Source of the DNA: Streptomyces musisoli
Lineage (GTDB): Bacteria > Actinomycetota > Actinomycetes > Streptomycetales > Streptomycetaceae
Direction: 5' to 3'
DNA length: 64,000 nt
NCBI RefSeq assembly: GCF_016741855.1
Contig: NZ_JAERRH010000009.1
Coordinates: forward strand, 186,001 to 250,000
In this document: in pieces, positions 7,787 through 15,368 of the stretch
Layout: each line of letters starts with the position of its first letter
Numbering within the stretch: the first letter of the stretch is position 1
Translations under genes and position numbers: made by a program
Notes under the pieces: generated by a model
What the model was told of the DNA's origin: nothing
Database searches by the model: none
Seen by the model: only the letters and a program-made list of their open reading frames with translations

Positions 7787-8683
7787 GTGTCCGTTCTGGT
7801 TCTCCTCCTCGCCGTGAGCGCGGCCTGCTGTCTGGGCTTCGGCTTCGTGCTCCAGCAGAACGCGGCGCAGAAGGCACCGCTCAGCGACTTCCTCTCCTTC
7901 CGGCTGCTGCTCGACCTGATGCGGATGCCGCGCTGGCTCGGCGGCCTCGGCCTGATGGTGGCCGGCATGGTGCTGGGCGCCGCCGCCCTCGGCAAGGGCG
8001 AGATCTCCCTGGTCGAGCCGCTGCTCGCGACCAACCTGCTGTTCGCCCTCGCCCTCTCCCGGCACCAGACCGGACAGCCCCTGGGCCGTCAGGGCTGGGC
8101 CGGTCTGCTGCTGCTCGCGGGCGGGGTGAGCGCGTTCATCATGGCGGGCGAGCCGCGCGGCGGCACGGCCGTCAGCGACCCGCTGCGGCACTGGCTGATC
8201 ATCGGGGCCGTGGTGGGCTCGGCCCTCCTCCTCACGACGTACGCCAAGCGCTCCCGGCTGAGCGGGGGCCCGGTGCTGCTGGCCCTCGCGGCCGGGCTGC
8301 TGTACGGCGTCCAGGACGCGCTGACCCGGGTGAGCGGCACCCGCTTCTCCGACGGCGGTCTCCCGGAACTGTTCACGGGCTGGCAGCCGTACGGCGTGGT
8401 GGCCTGCGGGGTCACCGGGCTGGTCCTGGTGCAGAGCGCGTTCGAGACGGCCCCGCTGCGCATGTCGCTGCCCGCGCTCACCGCGGCCGAGCCGCTCGCC
8501 GGGATCCTGTGCGGGGTGGGCTTCCTCGGTGACCGGCTGCGCACCGACACGGGGGCGCTGGCCTGGGAGGCGGCCGGACTCGCGGCCGTGGTGGGGGGCA
8601 TCGTGCTGCTCGGGCTGCATCCCGCCATGCCGTGCGGCGCGGGTGAGGCGCGGCGGCCGGCCGGGGCCCTGCAACGGCGCTGA
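7787..8683 (+). CDS. DMT-superfamily membrane transporter
   Basis: A 298-residue protein with nine or ten hydrophobic segments and the two-fold EamA-like arrangement: the half ending LVEPLLATNLLFALALSRH is mirrored by ALTAAEPLAGILCGVGFLGDRL. EP near the end of each half is typical of drug/metabolite transporters. The substrate is unknown. I prefer GTG 7787, seven bases after CGAGGT, over ATG 7769. It lies just downstream of a repeat array and is followed by another. Confidence 0.75.
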   Translation: MSVLVLLLAVSAACCLGFGFVLQQNAAQKAPLSDFLSFRLLLDLMRMPRWLGGLGLMVAGMVLGAAALGKGEISLVEPLLATNLLFALALSRHQTGQPLGRQGWAGLLLLAGGVSAFIMAGEPRGGTAVSDPLRHWLIIGAVVGSALLLTTYAKRSRLSGGPVLLALAAGLLYGVQDALTRVSGTRFSDGGLPELFTGWQPYGVVACGVTGLVLVQSAFETAPLRMSLPALTAAEPLAGILCGVGFLGDRLRTDTGALAWEAAGLAAVVGGIVLLGLHPAMPCGAGEARRPAGALQRR

Positions 8684-8713
8684 GCCCACGGCCCTGGTCC
8701 TGCCCGGCCGGGG

Positions 8714-8940
8714 GCGCCGTGGCGCTGCCCGCATGAGGACGCCGTGGCTTTGCCCGCATGACGGCGCCGTGCGGCTGCCCGCATGACGGCGCCGTGCGGC
8801 TGCCCGCATGACGGCGCCGTGCGGCTGCCCGCATGAGGACGCCGTGACGCTGCCCACATGAGGACGCCGTGGGGGCGGCCCGCATGAAGGCGCCGTGGCG
8901 CTGCCCGCATGAGGACGCCGTGGCTTTGCTTGGATGAGGG
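8714..8940. repeat. 25-bp tandem repeat array, about nine copies
   Basis: The ATG within the unit falls at 8733, 8758, 8783, 8808, 8833, 8858, 8884, 8909 and 8934, an almost perfect 25-bp period with one 26-bp step. The consensus is GCATGAGGACGCCGTGGCGC plus TGCCC. Three central copies are identical. The last copy runs into the start region of the Nudix gene and contains its GAGGG. No spacers are present, so it is not CRISPR. Confidence 0.95.
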
Positions 8941-8942
8941 CC

Positions 8943-9458
8943 ATGAACCCTGCTGACGAGATCCTCGACGTCGTCGACGAGCACGACCGGGTCGTCGCCC
9001 GATATCCGCGCGGCGAGGTGTACGCCCGCGGGCTGCGCCACCGCTGCGTGTTCGTCCAGGCCCGGGACGCGGCCGGCCGGCTCTTCGTGCACCGGCGCAC
9101 GGCGACCAAGCTGGTGTTCCCCGCCCTGTACGACATGTTCGTCGGCGGGGTCGTCGGCGCGGGCGAGTCCTACGACGAGGCGGCGCTGCGGGAGGCCGAG
9201 GAGGAACTGGGCGTGACCGGGCTGCCCCGGCCGGCGTACCTGTTCAAGTTCCTGTACGACGACGGCGCCGGGAAGAGCTGGTGGTCGGCGGTGTACGAGG
9301 TGCGCTGCGAGCTGCCCGTCCATCCGCAGGCGGAGGAGGTCCAGTGGCACGCCTTCCTGCCCGACGAGGAGGTCGAACGGCGGCTCGGCGAGTGGGAGTG
9401 GGTGCCGGACGGGCTGGCGGCGTACGAGCGGCTGCGGGTGTTCCGGGCGGGCCGCTGA
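8943..9458 (+). CDS. Nudix hydrolase (isopentenyl-diphosphate isomerase-like subgroup)
   Basis: A 171-residue protein. The Nudix box is complete: G-(5)-E-(7)-REAEEELGV preceded by GGVVGAGES at about residues 61-83. N-terminal EHDRVVARYPRGEVYARGLRHRC resembles the YfcD/IDI-like subgroup that hydrolyses nucleoside or sugar diphosphates. Two starts are possible: ATG 8934 inside the last 25-bp repeat or ATG 8943; the second gives the usual N-terminus MNPADEILDVVDEHD. Because the array enters the leader, copy-number changes could alter its expression. Confidence 0.9.
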   Translation: MNPADEILDVVDEHDRVVARYPRGEVYARGLRHRCVFVQARDAAGRLFVHRRTATKLVFPALYDMFVGGVVGAGESYDEAALREAEEELGVTGLPRPAYLFKFLYDDGAGKSWWSAVYEVRCELPVHPQAEEVQWHAFLPDEEVERRLGEWEWVPDGLAAYERLRVFRAGR

Positions 9459-9479
9459 CCGGCCGGTAGGGTCGCCCGT

Positions 9480-9872
9480 GTGAGCGAATTCGTACGGAAC
9501 ATCCGGCTGTGGTTCGCGCCGGAGCAGGTGCGGGACGAGGGCGGTACTCCCGACTACCGGTTCTCGCTGGCCAACGAGCGGACCTTCCTCGCCTGGCTGC
9601 GCACCGCGCTGGCGCTGATCGGCGGCGGATTCGCGGTGGACCAGTTCCTGCCGGACCTGCGCTGGGCGTGGCGGGTCGGTCTCGCACTCGCCCTGCTCGG
9701 GGCCGGTGTGCTGTGTTCCCTGCGCGCGGTGAACCACTGGGTGCGCTGCGAGCGGGCGATCCGGCGCGGCGAGGATCTGCCCGCGTCCCGGTTCCCGGCG
9801 CTGCTGAGCCTGGTCGTGGCGGTGGTGGCCGTCGTGATGGTCGTGGTGGTGCTGGTCGGGTGGGAGGGGTGA
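9480..9872 (+). CDS. DUF202 (YidH-type) inner-membrane protein
   Basis: A 130-residue protein with three membrane segments. The DUF202 signature LANERTFLAWLRTALALI is near residue 29. It starts at GTG 9480 and ends in a GTGA overlap with a second DUF202 gene, so the two small membrane proteins are made together and may pair. Function is unknown for the family. Confidence 0.9.
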   Translation: MSEFVRNIRLWFAPEQVRDEGGTPDYRFSLANERTFLAWLRTALALIGGGFAVDQFLPDLRWAWRVGLALALLGAGVLCSLRAVNHWVRCERAIRRGEDLPASRFPALLSLVVAVVAVVMVVVVLVGWEG

Positions 9873-10195
9873 CCGACGGGCCGGGCCCGGCGGTCCGCGA
9901 TCCCGGGCTCCAGCCCGAGCGGACCCGGCTGGCCTGGCGGCGTACGACGCTGTCGGCCTCCGTGGCCGCCGTCCTGGCCGTGAAGACGGCGCTGCACGGG
10001 GGTCTGTCGGCCGCCGGGATCATCGCCTGCGCACTGTGCTGCGGCCTGTGGCTGGGCTTCCTGCGGGTGGCCCACCACCGCATCCGCGCCCTGGCCGCCG
10101 GCGGCCCGCCGCCCGCGCTCGCCCCCCGCCTCGCGACGGCGGCGGTGCTGTGCGCGATGGCGCTGGCGCTGTGCGCGGCCGTGCTCGTGGTCTAG
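9869..10195 (+). CDS. Second DUF202 membrane protein
   Basis: A 108-residue protein starting at GTG 9869 inside the stop of the preceding gene. The signature LQPERTRLAWRRTTLSASV near residue 13 is the DUF202 pattern, followed by three hydrophobic stretches ending in CAAVLVV. Translational coupling with the first DUF202 gene is clear from the 4-base overlap. Function unknown. Confidence 0.85.
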   Translation: MTDGPGPAVRDPGLQPERTRLAWRRTTLSASVAAVLAVKTALHGGLSAAGIIACALCCGLWLGFLRVAHHRIRALAAGGPPPALAPRLATAAVLCAMALALCAAVLVV

Positions 10196-10221
10196 CGGCT
10201 CGCGTTCCGGAACCTCGTAGT

Positions 10222-10430
10222 CCAGAAGGTGGCGCCCTCCGGCCGGTCCGCCAGAAGGTCGTCTCCCGGCCGGTCCGCCAGAAGGTTCCCCTCCCGGCCG
10301 GTCCTCCCGAAGGTTCCCCTCCCGGCCGGTCCTCCCGAAGGTTCCCCTCCCGGCCGGTCCTCCCGAAGGTTCCCCTCCCGGCCGGTCCCCCCGAAGGTTC
10401 CCCTCCCGCCGGTTGTCTAGAAGGTCCCCT
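10222..10430. repeat. 28-bp tandem repeat array, eight copies
   Basis: GAAGGT recurs at 10225, 10254, 10281, 10309, 10337, 10365, 10393 and 10420, a 28-bp period with steps of 27-29. The central copies are near identical, GAAGGTTCCCCTCCCGGCCG plus GTCCTCCC, and include the palindrome CCGGCCGG. The right-most copy is the stop codon and last five codons of the reverse-strand oxidoreductase gene, so the array appears to have grown outward from that gene end. Confidence 0.95.
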
Positions 10431-11421
10431 CCTGGCTGGTCGTGTAGAGGGCGCCCTCGTCGTCCGCGGCCCAGACGTTGTCCTCCTCGGCGTCCCAGTC
10501 CACCGTCACGACGAGCTTCCCGCGGGTGTGGCCCTCCTGGCTCAGCCGCTGGGCGTCCGCCGCCCGCTCCAGCGGGAAGGTCTCCTGGACGTGCACGGTC
10601 ACGGCGCCCCGCTCCGCCAGTTCCGACAGCCGCCGCAGGTCCTCGGCGTCCGGGCGGACGAAGGCGTACCGGCCGCCGTAGCCCACCACCTCCGGGTCGG
10701 CGATCGAGGCCAGCCGGCCCTCCGGGGCGAGCAGGTTGGCCGAGGCCTTGAGCGTCTCCCCGCCGACGGTGTCGAAGACCGCGTCCACCCCCTCGGGGGC
10801 GAGTCCACGCACCCGTTCGGCCAGGCCCTCGCCGTAGGCCACCGGCTCCGCGCCCAGCCTGCGGACGTAGTCGTGGTTGGACGGGCCCGCGGTGCCGATG
10901 ACCCGGGCGCCGAGATGGGCGGCGATCTGGACGGCGAGCGAGCCGACCCCGCCGGCCGCCGCGTGCACCAGGACGGTCTCGCCCCGCTGCACGTCCAGTG
11001 ACCTGACCAGCACCTGGTAGGCGGTGAGCCCGGCGAGCGGAAGTCCGGCGGCCTCCTCGAAGGACAGGTTGCGCGGCTTGCGGGCGAGGGTGCGCACGGG
11101 CGCGGCGACGTACTCGGCGAAGGTGCCCCGGGAGAGGAAGTCCTCGCGGACGTAGCCGACGACCTCGTCACCGACGCCGAACTCCGTCACCGCGACACCG
11201 GGCTGCACGACCACACCGCTGACGTCCCAGCCGGGGATCACCGGGAAGACGGGGTCCAGCAGCGGGTCCAGATGGCCCTCGCGGCACTTCCAGTCGACGG
11301 GGTTGACGGCCGCCGCGCGCACCTTGACCAGGACCTGGTCGGGACCGACCTTGGGGTCGCGCAGCTCGCCGTACTCCAGCACCTCGGGGCCGCCGTAGCG
11401 GCTGTAGCTGATGCCCTTCAT
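10417..11421 (-). CDS. NADP-dependent zinc-less quinone-oxidoreductase-type MDR protein
   Basis: A 334-residue medium-chain dehydrogenase/reductase of the quinone oxidoreductase group. The GroES-like part contains AAAVNPVDWKCREG and PGWDVSGVVV. The Rossmann part has VLVHAAAGGVGSLAVQIAAH. No catalytic-zinc cysteine pattern is seen. The ATG at 11421 gives the standard MKGISYSRYGGPEVLEY start. After the usual family end (GKLVVTVD) there are about 26 extra residues finishing TTSQEGTF, and the DNA for these last codons is the first unit of the adjacent 28-bp array, so the tail may be a product of repeat expansion. Confidence 0.88.
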   Translation of the reverse strand: MKGISYSRYGGPEVLEYGELRDPKVGPDQVLVKVRAAAVNPVDWKCREGHLDPLLDPVFPVIPGWDVSGVVVQPGVAVTEFGVGDEVVGYVREDFLSRGTFAEYVAAPVRTLARKPRNLSFEEAAGLPLAGLTAYQVLVRSLDVQRGETVLVHAAAGGVGSLAVQIAAHLGARVIGTAGPSNHDYVRRLGAEPVAYGEGLAERVRGLAPEGVDAVFDTVGGETLKASANLLAPEGRLASIADPEVVGYGGRYAFVRPDAEDLRRLSELAERGAVTVHVQETFPLERAADAQRLSQEGHTRGKLVVTVDWDAEEDNVWAADDEGALYTTSQEGTF

Positions 11422-11535
11422 GTCCTCGACCCTCCGGGGTACTCGTACGCCACGCAACCGGGATGCCCCGGTATGCACCTTTCGCATGGGAGCCTGTCAG
11501 TCGTCGGCTTCCCGTACCCCTCGAAGGCGAGCACC

Positions 11536-11835
11536 ATGACCACCGCCCACCAGGCACACACCGAACACGGGACGCACAGCCACGGGCCGGGCTGCGGGCA
11601 CAGCGCCGTGCCGCACGGCGACCACCTGGACTACGCGCACGACGGCCATCTGCACCGTGAGCACGAAGGTCACTGGGACGAGTGCGAGCCGGCCGGGCAC
11701 TCCGTCCACGAGAACCACGAACACGCGCACCACGACGAGTGCGGCCACGCGCAGGTGCCGCACGGCGACCACGTCGACTACCTGCACGACGGGCACCGGC
11801 ACGCCGAGCACGGGGACCACTGGGACGATCACTGA
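11536..11835 (+). CDS. Small histidine-rich metal-binding protein
   Basis: A 99-residue cytoplasmic protein with about 28 histidines, three cysteines and many D/E. It is built of two related blocks: CGHSAVPHGDHLDYAHDGHL and CGHAQVPHGDHVDYLHDGHR. The design implies zinc, nickel or cobalt binding, as a buffer or chaperone. The ATG at 11536 follows AAGGCGA. No signal peptide is visible. I could not find a convincing Zur-type palindrome upstream. A strong terminator follows. Confidence 0.8.
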   Translation: MTTAHQAHTEHGTHSHGPGCGHSAVPHGDHLDYAHDGHLHREHEGHWDECEPAGHSVHENHEHAHHDECGHAQVPHGDHVDYLHDGHRHAEHGDHWDDH

Positions 11836-11849
11836 CCTGCCGGGAGCCA

Positions 11850-11893
11850 GGGCCGACGGCTCCCCGGACGGCACGCCGGGGAGCCGTCGGCCT
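11850..11893 (+). terminator. Strong rho-independent-type hairpin
   Basis: GGCCGACGGCTCCCCG (11851-11866) pairs perfectly with CGGGGAGCCGTCGGCC (11877-11892), a 16-17 bp stem with a loop of about 8-10 bases, 15 bases after the His-rich gene. No T-run follows, as is usual in Streptomyces. Confidence 0.85.
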
Positions 11894-11947
11894 ATCGTGG
11901 CTCCCGTCACGTTCGGTCCGATCTTCGCTCCCCGCACTGGACGGCAT

Positions 11948-11961
11948 ACCGACCGGTCGGC
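11948..11961. promoter_or_regulatory. Candidate TetR operator upstream of the APH-ACAD genes
   Basis: CCGACCGGTCGG (11949-11960) is a perfect palindrome, within ATACCGACCGGTCGGCAT. It lies 44-56 bases before the kinase start. A near copy is upstream of the SDR/acyl-CoA synthetase operon (17846) and a partial one upstream of the molybdopterin oxidoreductase (41348). Confidence 0.65.
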
Positions 11962-12003
11962 ATCATGAGACGGGTCCTGTACACCCGTCCATAGGAGTGA
12001 TGT

Positions 12004-13026
12004 ATGAGCGCCGACCACCCGCCCGGGCTCGACCTGGACCGGCTGCGCGCCGTGCTCGACCGCGAGCGTCCCGGTCTGGTGCACGGCCCGCTGACCGGAC
12101 GGCTGATCGAGGGCGGACGGTCGAACCTCACCTACGCGCTCTCCGACGGCACCTCGAAGTGGGTCGTCCGCCGGCCCCCGCTCGGCCACGTGCTGGCCAC
12201 CGCGCACGACATGAAGCGCGAACACCGGGTCATCAGCGCTCTGCACCCGACCCGGGTGCCGGTCCCCCGCCCGGTGCTGCTGTGCGAGGACGAGGAGGTG
12301 CTCGGAGCGCCGTTCTACGTCATGGAGTTCGTCGAGGGCACCCCGTACCGCACGGCTCAGCAGCTCGCCCCGCTCGGCGCCGAGCGCACCCGGGACGCGG
12401 TCCTGTCCCTGGTCGACACACTGGTCGAGCTGCACTCCGTGGACCCGGCCGAGGTGGGCCTCGCCGACTTCGGCCGGCCGGAGGGCTTCCTGGACCGGCA
12501 GCTGCGCCGGTGGGGCAAGCAGCTGGACGCCTCGCGCAACCGCGAACTGGCGGGCGTCGACGAACTGCACGCGGCGCTGGGCCGCTCCCTGCCCACCTCC
12601 CCCGCCCCCGCGGTCGTGCACGGCGACTACCGGCTGGACAACGTCCTGATCGGCGACGACGACCGGATCAAGGCGATCCTCGACTGGGAGATGTCCACGC
12701 TCGGCGACCCGCTGACCGACCTCGGTCTGCTGGTGATGTACAGCCAGCCGCTCGGCATGGCCGCGTCGCCCGTCTCCACCACCGCCGAGGCCCCGGGGCA
12801 CCCCGCCCCGCGCGAGCTGATCGAGCGGTACGCGGCCCGCTCCGGCCGGGACGTCTCGGCCGTCTCCTGGTACACGGCGTTCGCCTGGTTCAAGCTCGCC
12901 GTGATCCTTGAGGGCATCCACTACCGGTACACACTCGGCCAGACGGTCGGCCGCGGCTTCGACCGCATCGGCGACCTCGTGCCCGTCTTCATCGACCACG
13001 GACTCACCACTCTCCAGGAAGGCTGA
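12004..13026 (+). CDS. APH-family kinase, ACAD-associated (4-hydroxyacyl-CoA kinase-like)
   Basis: A 340-residue aminoglycoside-phosphotransferase-fold kinase. Brenner motif HGDYRLDN is at 206-213 with the catalytic D208, and the Mg-binding DWE is at 228-230 before the typical TLGDPLTDLG. It is followed after 5 bases by an acyl-CoA dehydrogenase whose closest type is ACAD11. In mammalian ACAD10/11 the same two domains are fused, and in Pseudomonas levulinate catabolism they are LvaA and LvaC; there the kinase phosphorylates a 4-hydroxyacyl-CoA. That function is an inference here. RBS AGGAG precedes ATG. Confidence 0.85.
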   Translation: MSADHPPGLDLDRLRAVLDRERPGLVHGPLTGRLIEGGRSNLTYALSDGTSKWVVRRPPLGHVLATAHDMKREHRVISALHPTRVPVPRPVLLCEDEEVLGAPFYVMEFVEGTPYRTAQQLAPLGAERTRDAVLSLVDTLVELHSVDPAEVGLADFGRPEGFLDRQLRRWGKQLDASRNRELAGVDELHAALGRSLPTSPAPAVVHGDYRLDNVLIGDDDRIKAILDWEMSTLGDPLTDLGLLVMYSQPLGMAASPVSTTAEAPGHPAPRELIERYAARSGRDVSAVSWYTAFAWFKLAVILEGIHYRYTLGQTVGRGFDRIGDLVPVFIDHGLTTLQEG

Positions 13027-13031
13027 CCGGC

Positions 13032-14246
13032 ATGGACTTCGCGTTCGACGCGCGCACCGAGGAACTCCGGGCCAAACTGCTCGCCTTCATGGACGAGTAC
13101 GTCTATCCGGCCGAGGCCGTGGCCGAGGAGCAGCGGGCCCGGCTGGCCTCCCCGTGGGACACCCCGGCCGTGGTCGGGGAACTGAAGGCCGAGGCCCGCA
13201 GGCAGGGCCTGTGGAACCTCTTCCTGCCCGACACCGAGTACGGCGCGGGGCTGACCAACCTTCAGTACGCACCCCTCGCCGAGATCACCGGCCGCTCCCC
13301 CCACCTGGCGCCCACCGCGACCAACTGCGCGGCACCCGACACCGGGAACATGGAGGTGCTGGCGCAGTTCGGCGACGAGCAGCAGAAGAAGCAGTGGCTG
13401 GAGCCGCTGCTGGCCGGTGAGATCCGCTCGGCGTTCGCGATGACCGAGCCGGACGTGGCCTCCTCCGACGCCACGAACATCACCACGCTCATCGAGCGGG
13501 ACGGCGACGAGTACGTCATCACCGGCCGCAAGTGGTACATCTCCGGCGCGATGAATCCGGACTGCAAGATCTTCATCGTGATGGGCAAGACGGACCCGGA
13601 GGGCGCGGACATCCGCCGCCAGCAGTCCATGGTGCTGGTCCCGCGGGACACCCCGGGCGTCACGGTCGAGCGGGCGATGCAGGTCTTCGGCTACGAGGAC
13701 CACTCGCACGGCGGCCACGCCGAGGTGGTCTTCGACCACGCGCGCGTGCCGGTGGCGAACCTCATCGGCGAGGAGGGCGGCGGCTTCGCCATCGCCCAGG
13801 CCCGGCTCGGCCCCGGCCGGATCCACCACTGCATGCGGCTGATCGGCATGGCGGAACGGGCGATCGAGCTGATGTGCCGGCGGGCCGTCTCGCGCACCGC
13901 GTTCGGCAAGGCGCTGGCCCAGCAGGGCGTCGTCCAGAACTGGATCGCCGACGCCCGGGTCACCGTCGAGCAGCTGCGGCTGCTGGTGCTGAAGACGGCC
14001 TGGCTGATGGACACCGTCGGCAACAAGGGCGCGCACACGGAGATCCAGGCCATCAAGATCGCCACCCCGCGCGCGGTGGTCGGCATCCTGGACCGCGCGA
14101 TCCAGCTGCACGGCGCGGGCGGGGTGAGCCAGGACTTCCCGCTGGCCGAGCTGTACGCGAGCGCCCGCACGCTGATGCTCGCCGACGGCCCGGACGAGGT
14201 GCACCAGCGGTCGCTGGCCCGCCGGGAGCTGAAGCGCTACCTGTGA
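13032..14246 (+). CDS. ACAD11-type acyl-CoA dehydrogenase
   Basis: A 404-residue FAD acyl-CoA dehydrogenase. FAD/substrate motifs include FAMTEPDVASSDATNI and WYISGAMNPDCKIF. The C-terminal segment ends LMLADGPDEVHQRSLARREL, the ADGPDEVH form characteristic of ACAD10/11-like enzymes rather than the YEGT form of classic family members. It starts 5 bases after the kinase gene, so the two are one operon. The likely role is the dehydrogenation/isomerisation step that follows phosphorylation of a hydroxyacyl-CoA; the true substrate is unknown. Confidence 0.92.
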   Translation: MDFAFDARTEELRAKLLAFMDEYVYPAEAVAEEQRARLASPWDTPAVVGELKAEARRQGLWNLFLPDTEYGAGLTNLQYAPLAEITGRSPHLAPTATNCAAPDTGNMEVLAQFGDEQQKKQWLEPLLAGEIRSAFAMTEPDVASSDATNITTLIERDGDEYVITGRKWYISGAMNPDCKIFIVMGKTDPEGADIRRQQSMVLVPRDTPGVTVERAMQVFGYEDHSHGGHAEVVFDHARVPVANLIGEEGGGFAIAQARLGPGRIHHCMRLIGMAERAIELMCRRAVSRTAFGKALAQQGVVQNWIADARVTVEQLRLLVLKTAWLMDTVGNKGAHTEIQAIKIATPRAVVGILDRAIQLHGAGGVSQDFPLAELYASARTLMLADGPDEVHQRSLARRELKRYL

Positions 14247-14266
14247 GCCGACACCGGTTCGGAGAA

Positions 14267-14326
14267 ACGGGCTGGGCCGCTTCCGTCGACGGCCGTCGAT
14301 GCGGAGTGAGTTGAAGCCCAGCCCGT
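14267..14326 (+). terminator. Nested inverted repeat after the ACAD gene
   Basis: ACGGGCTGGGC (14267-14277) and GCCCAGCCCGT (14316-14326) are perfect 11-bp arms. Between them is the perfect 14-bp palindrome TCGACGGCCGTCGA (14286-14299). The structure begins 21 bases after the dehydrogenase stop and is a plausible terminator with a branched stem. Confidence 0.65.
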
Positions 14327-14382
14327 GATCCGGGCACCGGTACGGACACACGAGCGGGCCCGCTCACCGTCAACGGCCTCCG

Positions 14383-14808
14383 GTGCGCCGCCGGTCAAGA
14401 CCTGCCGACGAGCCCGGCCCCGACGCGGGGCCCGACCGGGAGCGGCCCGAGCGGGAGCGGCCCGAGCGGGAGCGGGACGAGCACGAGCGGCCCGAGCACG
14501 AGCGGGACGACCGGGAGCGGTCCGAGCGGGAGCGGTCCGAGCACGAGCGGGACGGGCCGCTCCTCGCCCAGCGCGCCGCGATCGTGTTCCTGCCGGCCGC
14601 ACCGGCCGGCCTCGGGGCCGCCGTCCTCGCGGAGCTGTCCGGCAGTGTGTGGCCGGTGGCGGTGAGCGTGGGCGGCGGCACCGCCGCCACGGCGGTCCTG
14701 TTCCTCAAGGAGATCATCGACCAGGCGCCGGCCGCGGGCGCCGGTGTCACGGCCGCAGTGCGCGCAGCAGCAGGTCGGCGAGGTGGTCGGCGACCTGCTG
14801 GGGAGTGA
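14383..14808 (+). CDS. Hypothetical protein with E/R/H-rich repeats and a membrane hairpin
   Basis: A 141-residue frame starting at GTG. Residues about 15-55 are a highly charged, near-periodic ERPEHERDDRERSERER region; the DNA is a degenerate repeat of GAGCGGGAGCGG. Residues about 65-110 have two hydrophobic stretches (IVFLPAAPAGLGAAVLAEL, VSVGGGTAATAVLFL). The last 60 bases overlap the end of the convergent tetR gene. I do not recognise a family; the hydrophobic part supports a real protein, but start and existence are uncertain. Confidence 0.4.
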   Translation: MRRRSRPADEPGPDAGPDRERPERERPERERDEHERPEHERDDRERSERERSEHERDGPLLAQRAAIVFLPAAPAGLGAAVLAELSGSVWPVAVSVGGGTAATAVLFLKEIIDQAPAAGAGVTAAVRAAAGRRGGRRPAGE

Positions 14809-15349
14809 GGGGGCCGTCGGGCCGGTACCACGTCGACAGGTGGTGGACGGAGCCGAAGTGGTAGTCCACGACCAGGTCGGCCGGGGTCGCCGTGGAGAAG
14901 ACGCCCTCCCGCTGGCCTTCCTCGATGAGCGCGCGGAACTGCTCGTGGTAGCGCCGGCGCTCGGCGCGGACCTGCTTGTTCTTCTCCGGGCTCAGGTGGT
15001 GCATGGAGCGGAAGAAGATCATCGCGTCGTCGAGGTTCTCGATCGTGGTGACGACGACGTCCGCCGCCGCGGCCCTGAGCCGCTTGTCCACGGGCTCGTC
15101 GGCGTTCGCGTACGTGTCCAGCCGCTCCTGCTGGAGGCGCAGCACACGCGCGTACACCTCGTGCAGCAGGTCGTCCTTGGAGCCGAAGTAGTGGTACAGC
15201 GCACCCTTGGTGACGCCGGCCGCCTCCACGATCTCCTGTACGGAGGTCCGGTCGTAGCCCTGCTCGGCGAAGAGCCGGGTGGCGGCGGCCAGCAGCCGCT
15301 GCGGGACGGGGGTCCCTTCTCCGTCCGTCGTCCTGGGCACTGCCGCCAC
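14747..15349 (-). CDS. TetR-family regulator of the acyl-CoA island
   Basis: A 200-residue TetR protein: helix-turn-helix at residues about 25-55 (TSVQEIVEAAGVTKGALYHYFGSKDDLL) and a variable ligand domain with HHLSPEKNKQVRAERRRYHEQF. The GTG at 15349 follows GGAAAGG; longer extensions run into sequence overlapping the next gene. It sits 19 bases downstream of the acyl-CoA synthetase and so is the last gene of the SDR-synthetase-tetR operon. It is the obvious candidate to bind the CCGACCGGTCGG-type sites at 11949 and 17846; I infer an acyl-CoA ligand. Confidence 0.88.
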   Translation of the reverse strand: MAAVPRTTDGEGTPVPQRLLAAATRLFAEQGYDRTSVQEIVEAAGVTKGALYHYFGSKDDLLHEVYARVLRLQQERLDTYANADEPVDKRLRAAAADVVVTTIENLDDAMIFFRSMHHLSPEKNKQVRAERRRYHEQFRALIEEGQREGVFSTATPADLVVDYHFGSVHHLSTWYRPDGPLTPQQVADHLADLLLRALRP

Positions 15350-15368
15350 CCGCCTTTCCGTGTCGCTG

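Noticed and set aside
8714..8940. CRISPR array from the 25-bp repeats
   Set aside because: The units are directly adjacent with no spacers, and no cas gene is in the window.
10222..10430. CRISPR array from the 28-bp repeats
   Set aside because: Repeats are contiguous without spacers and the unit derives from a gene 3' end.
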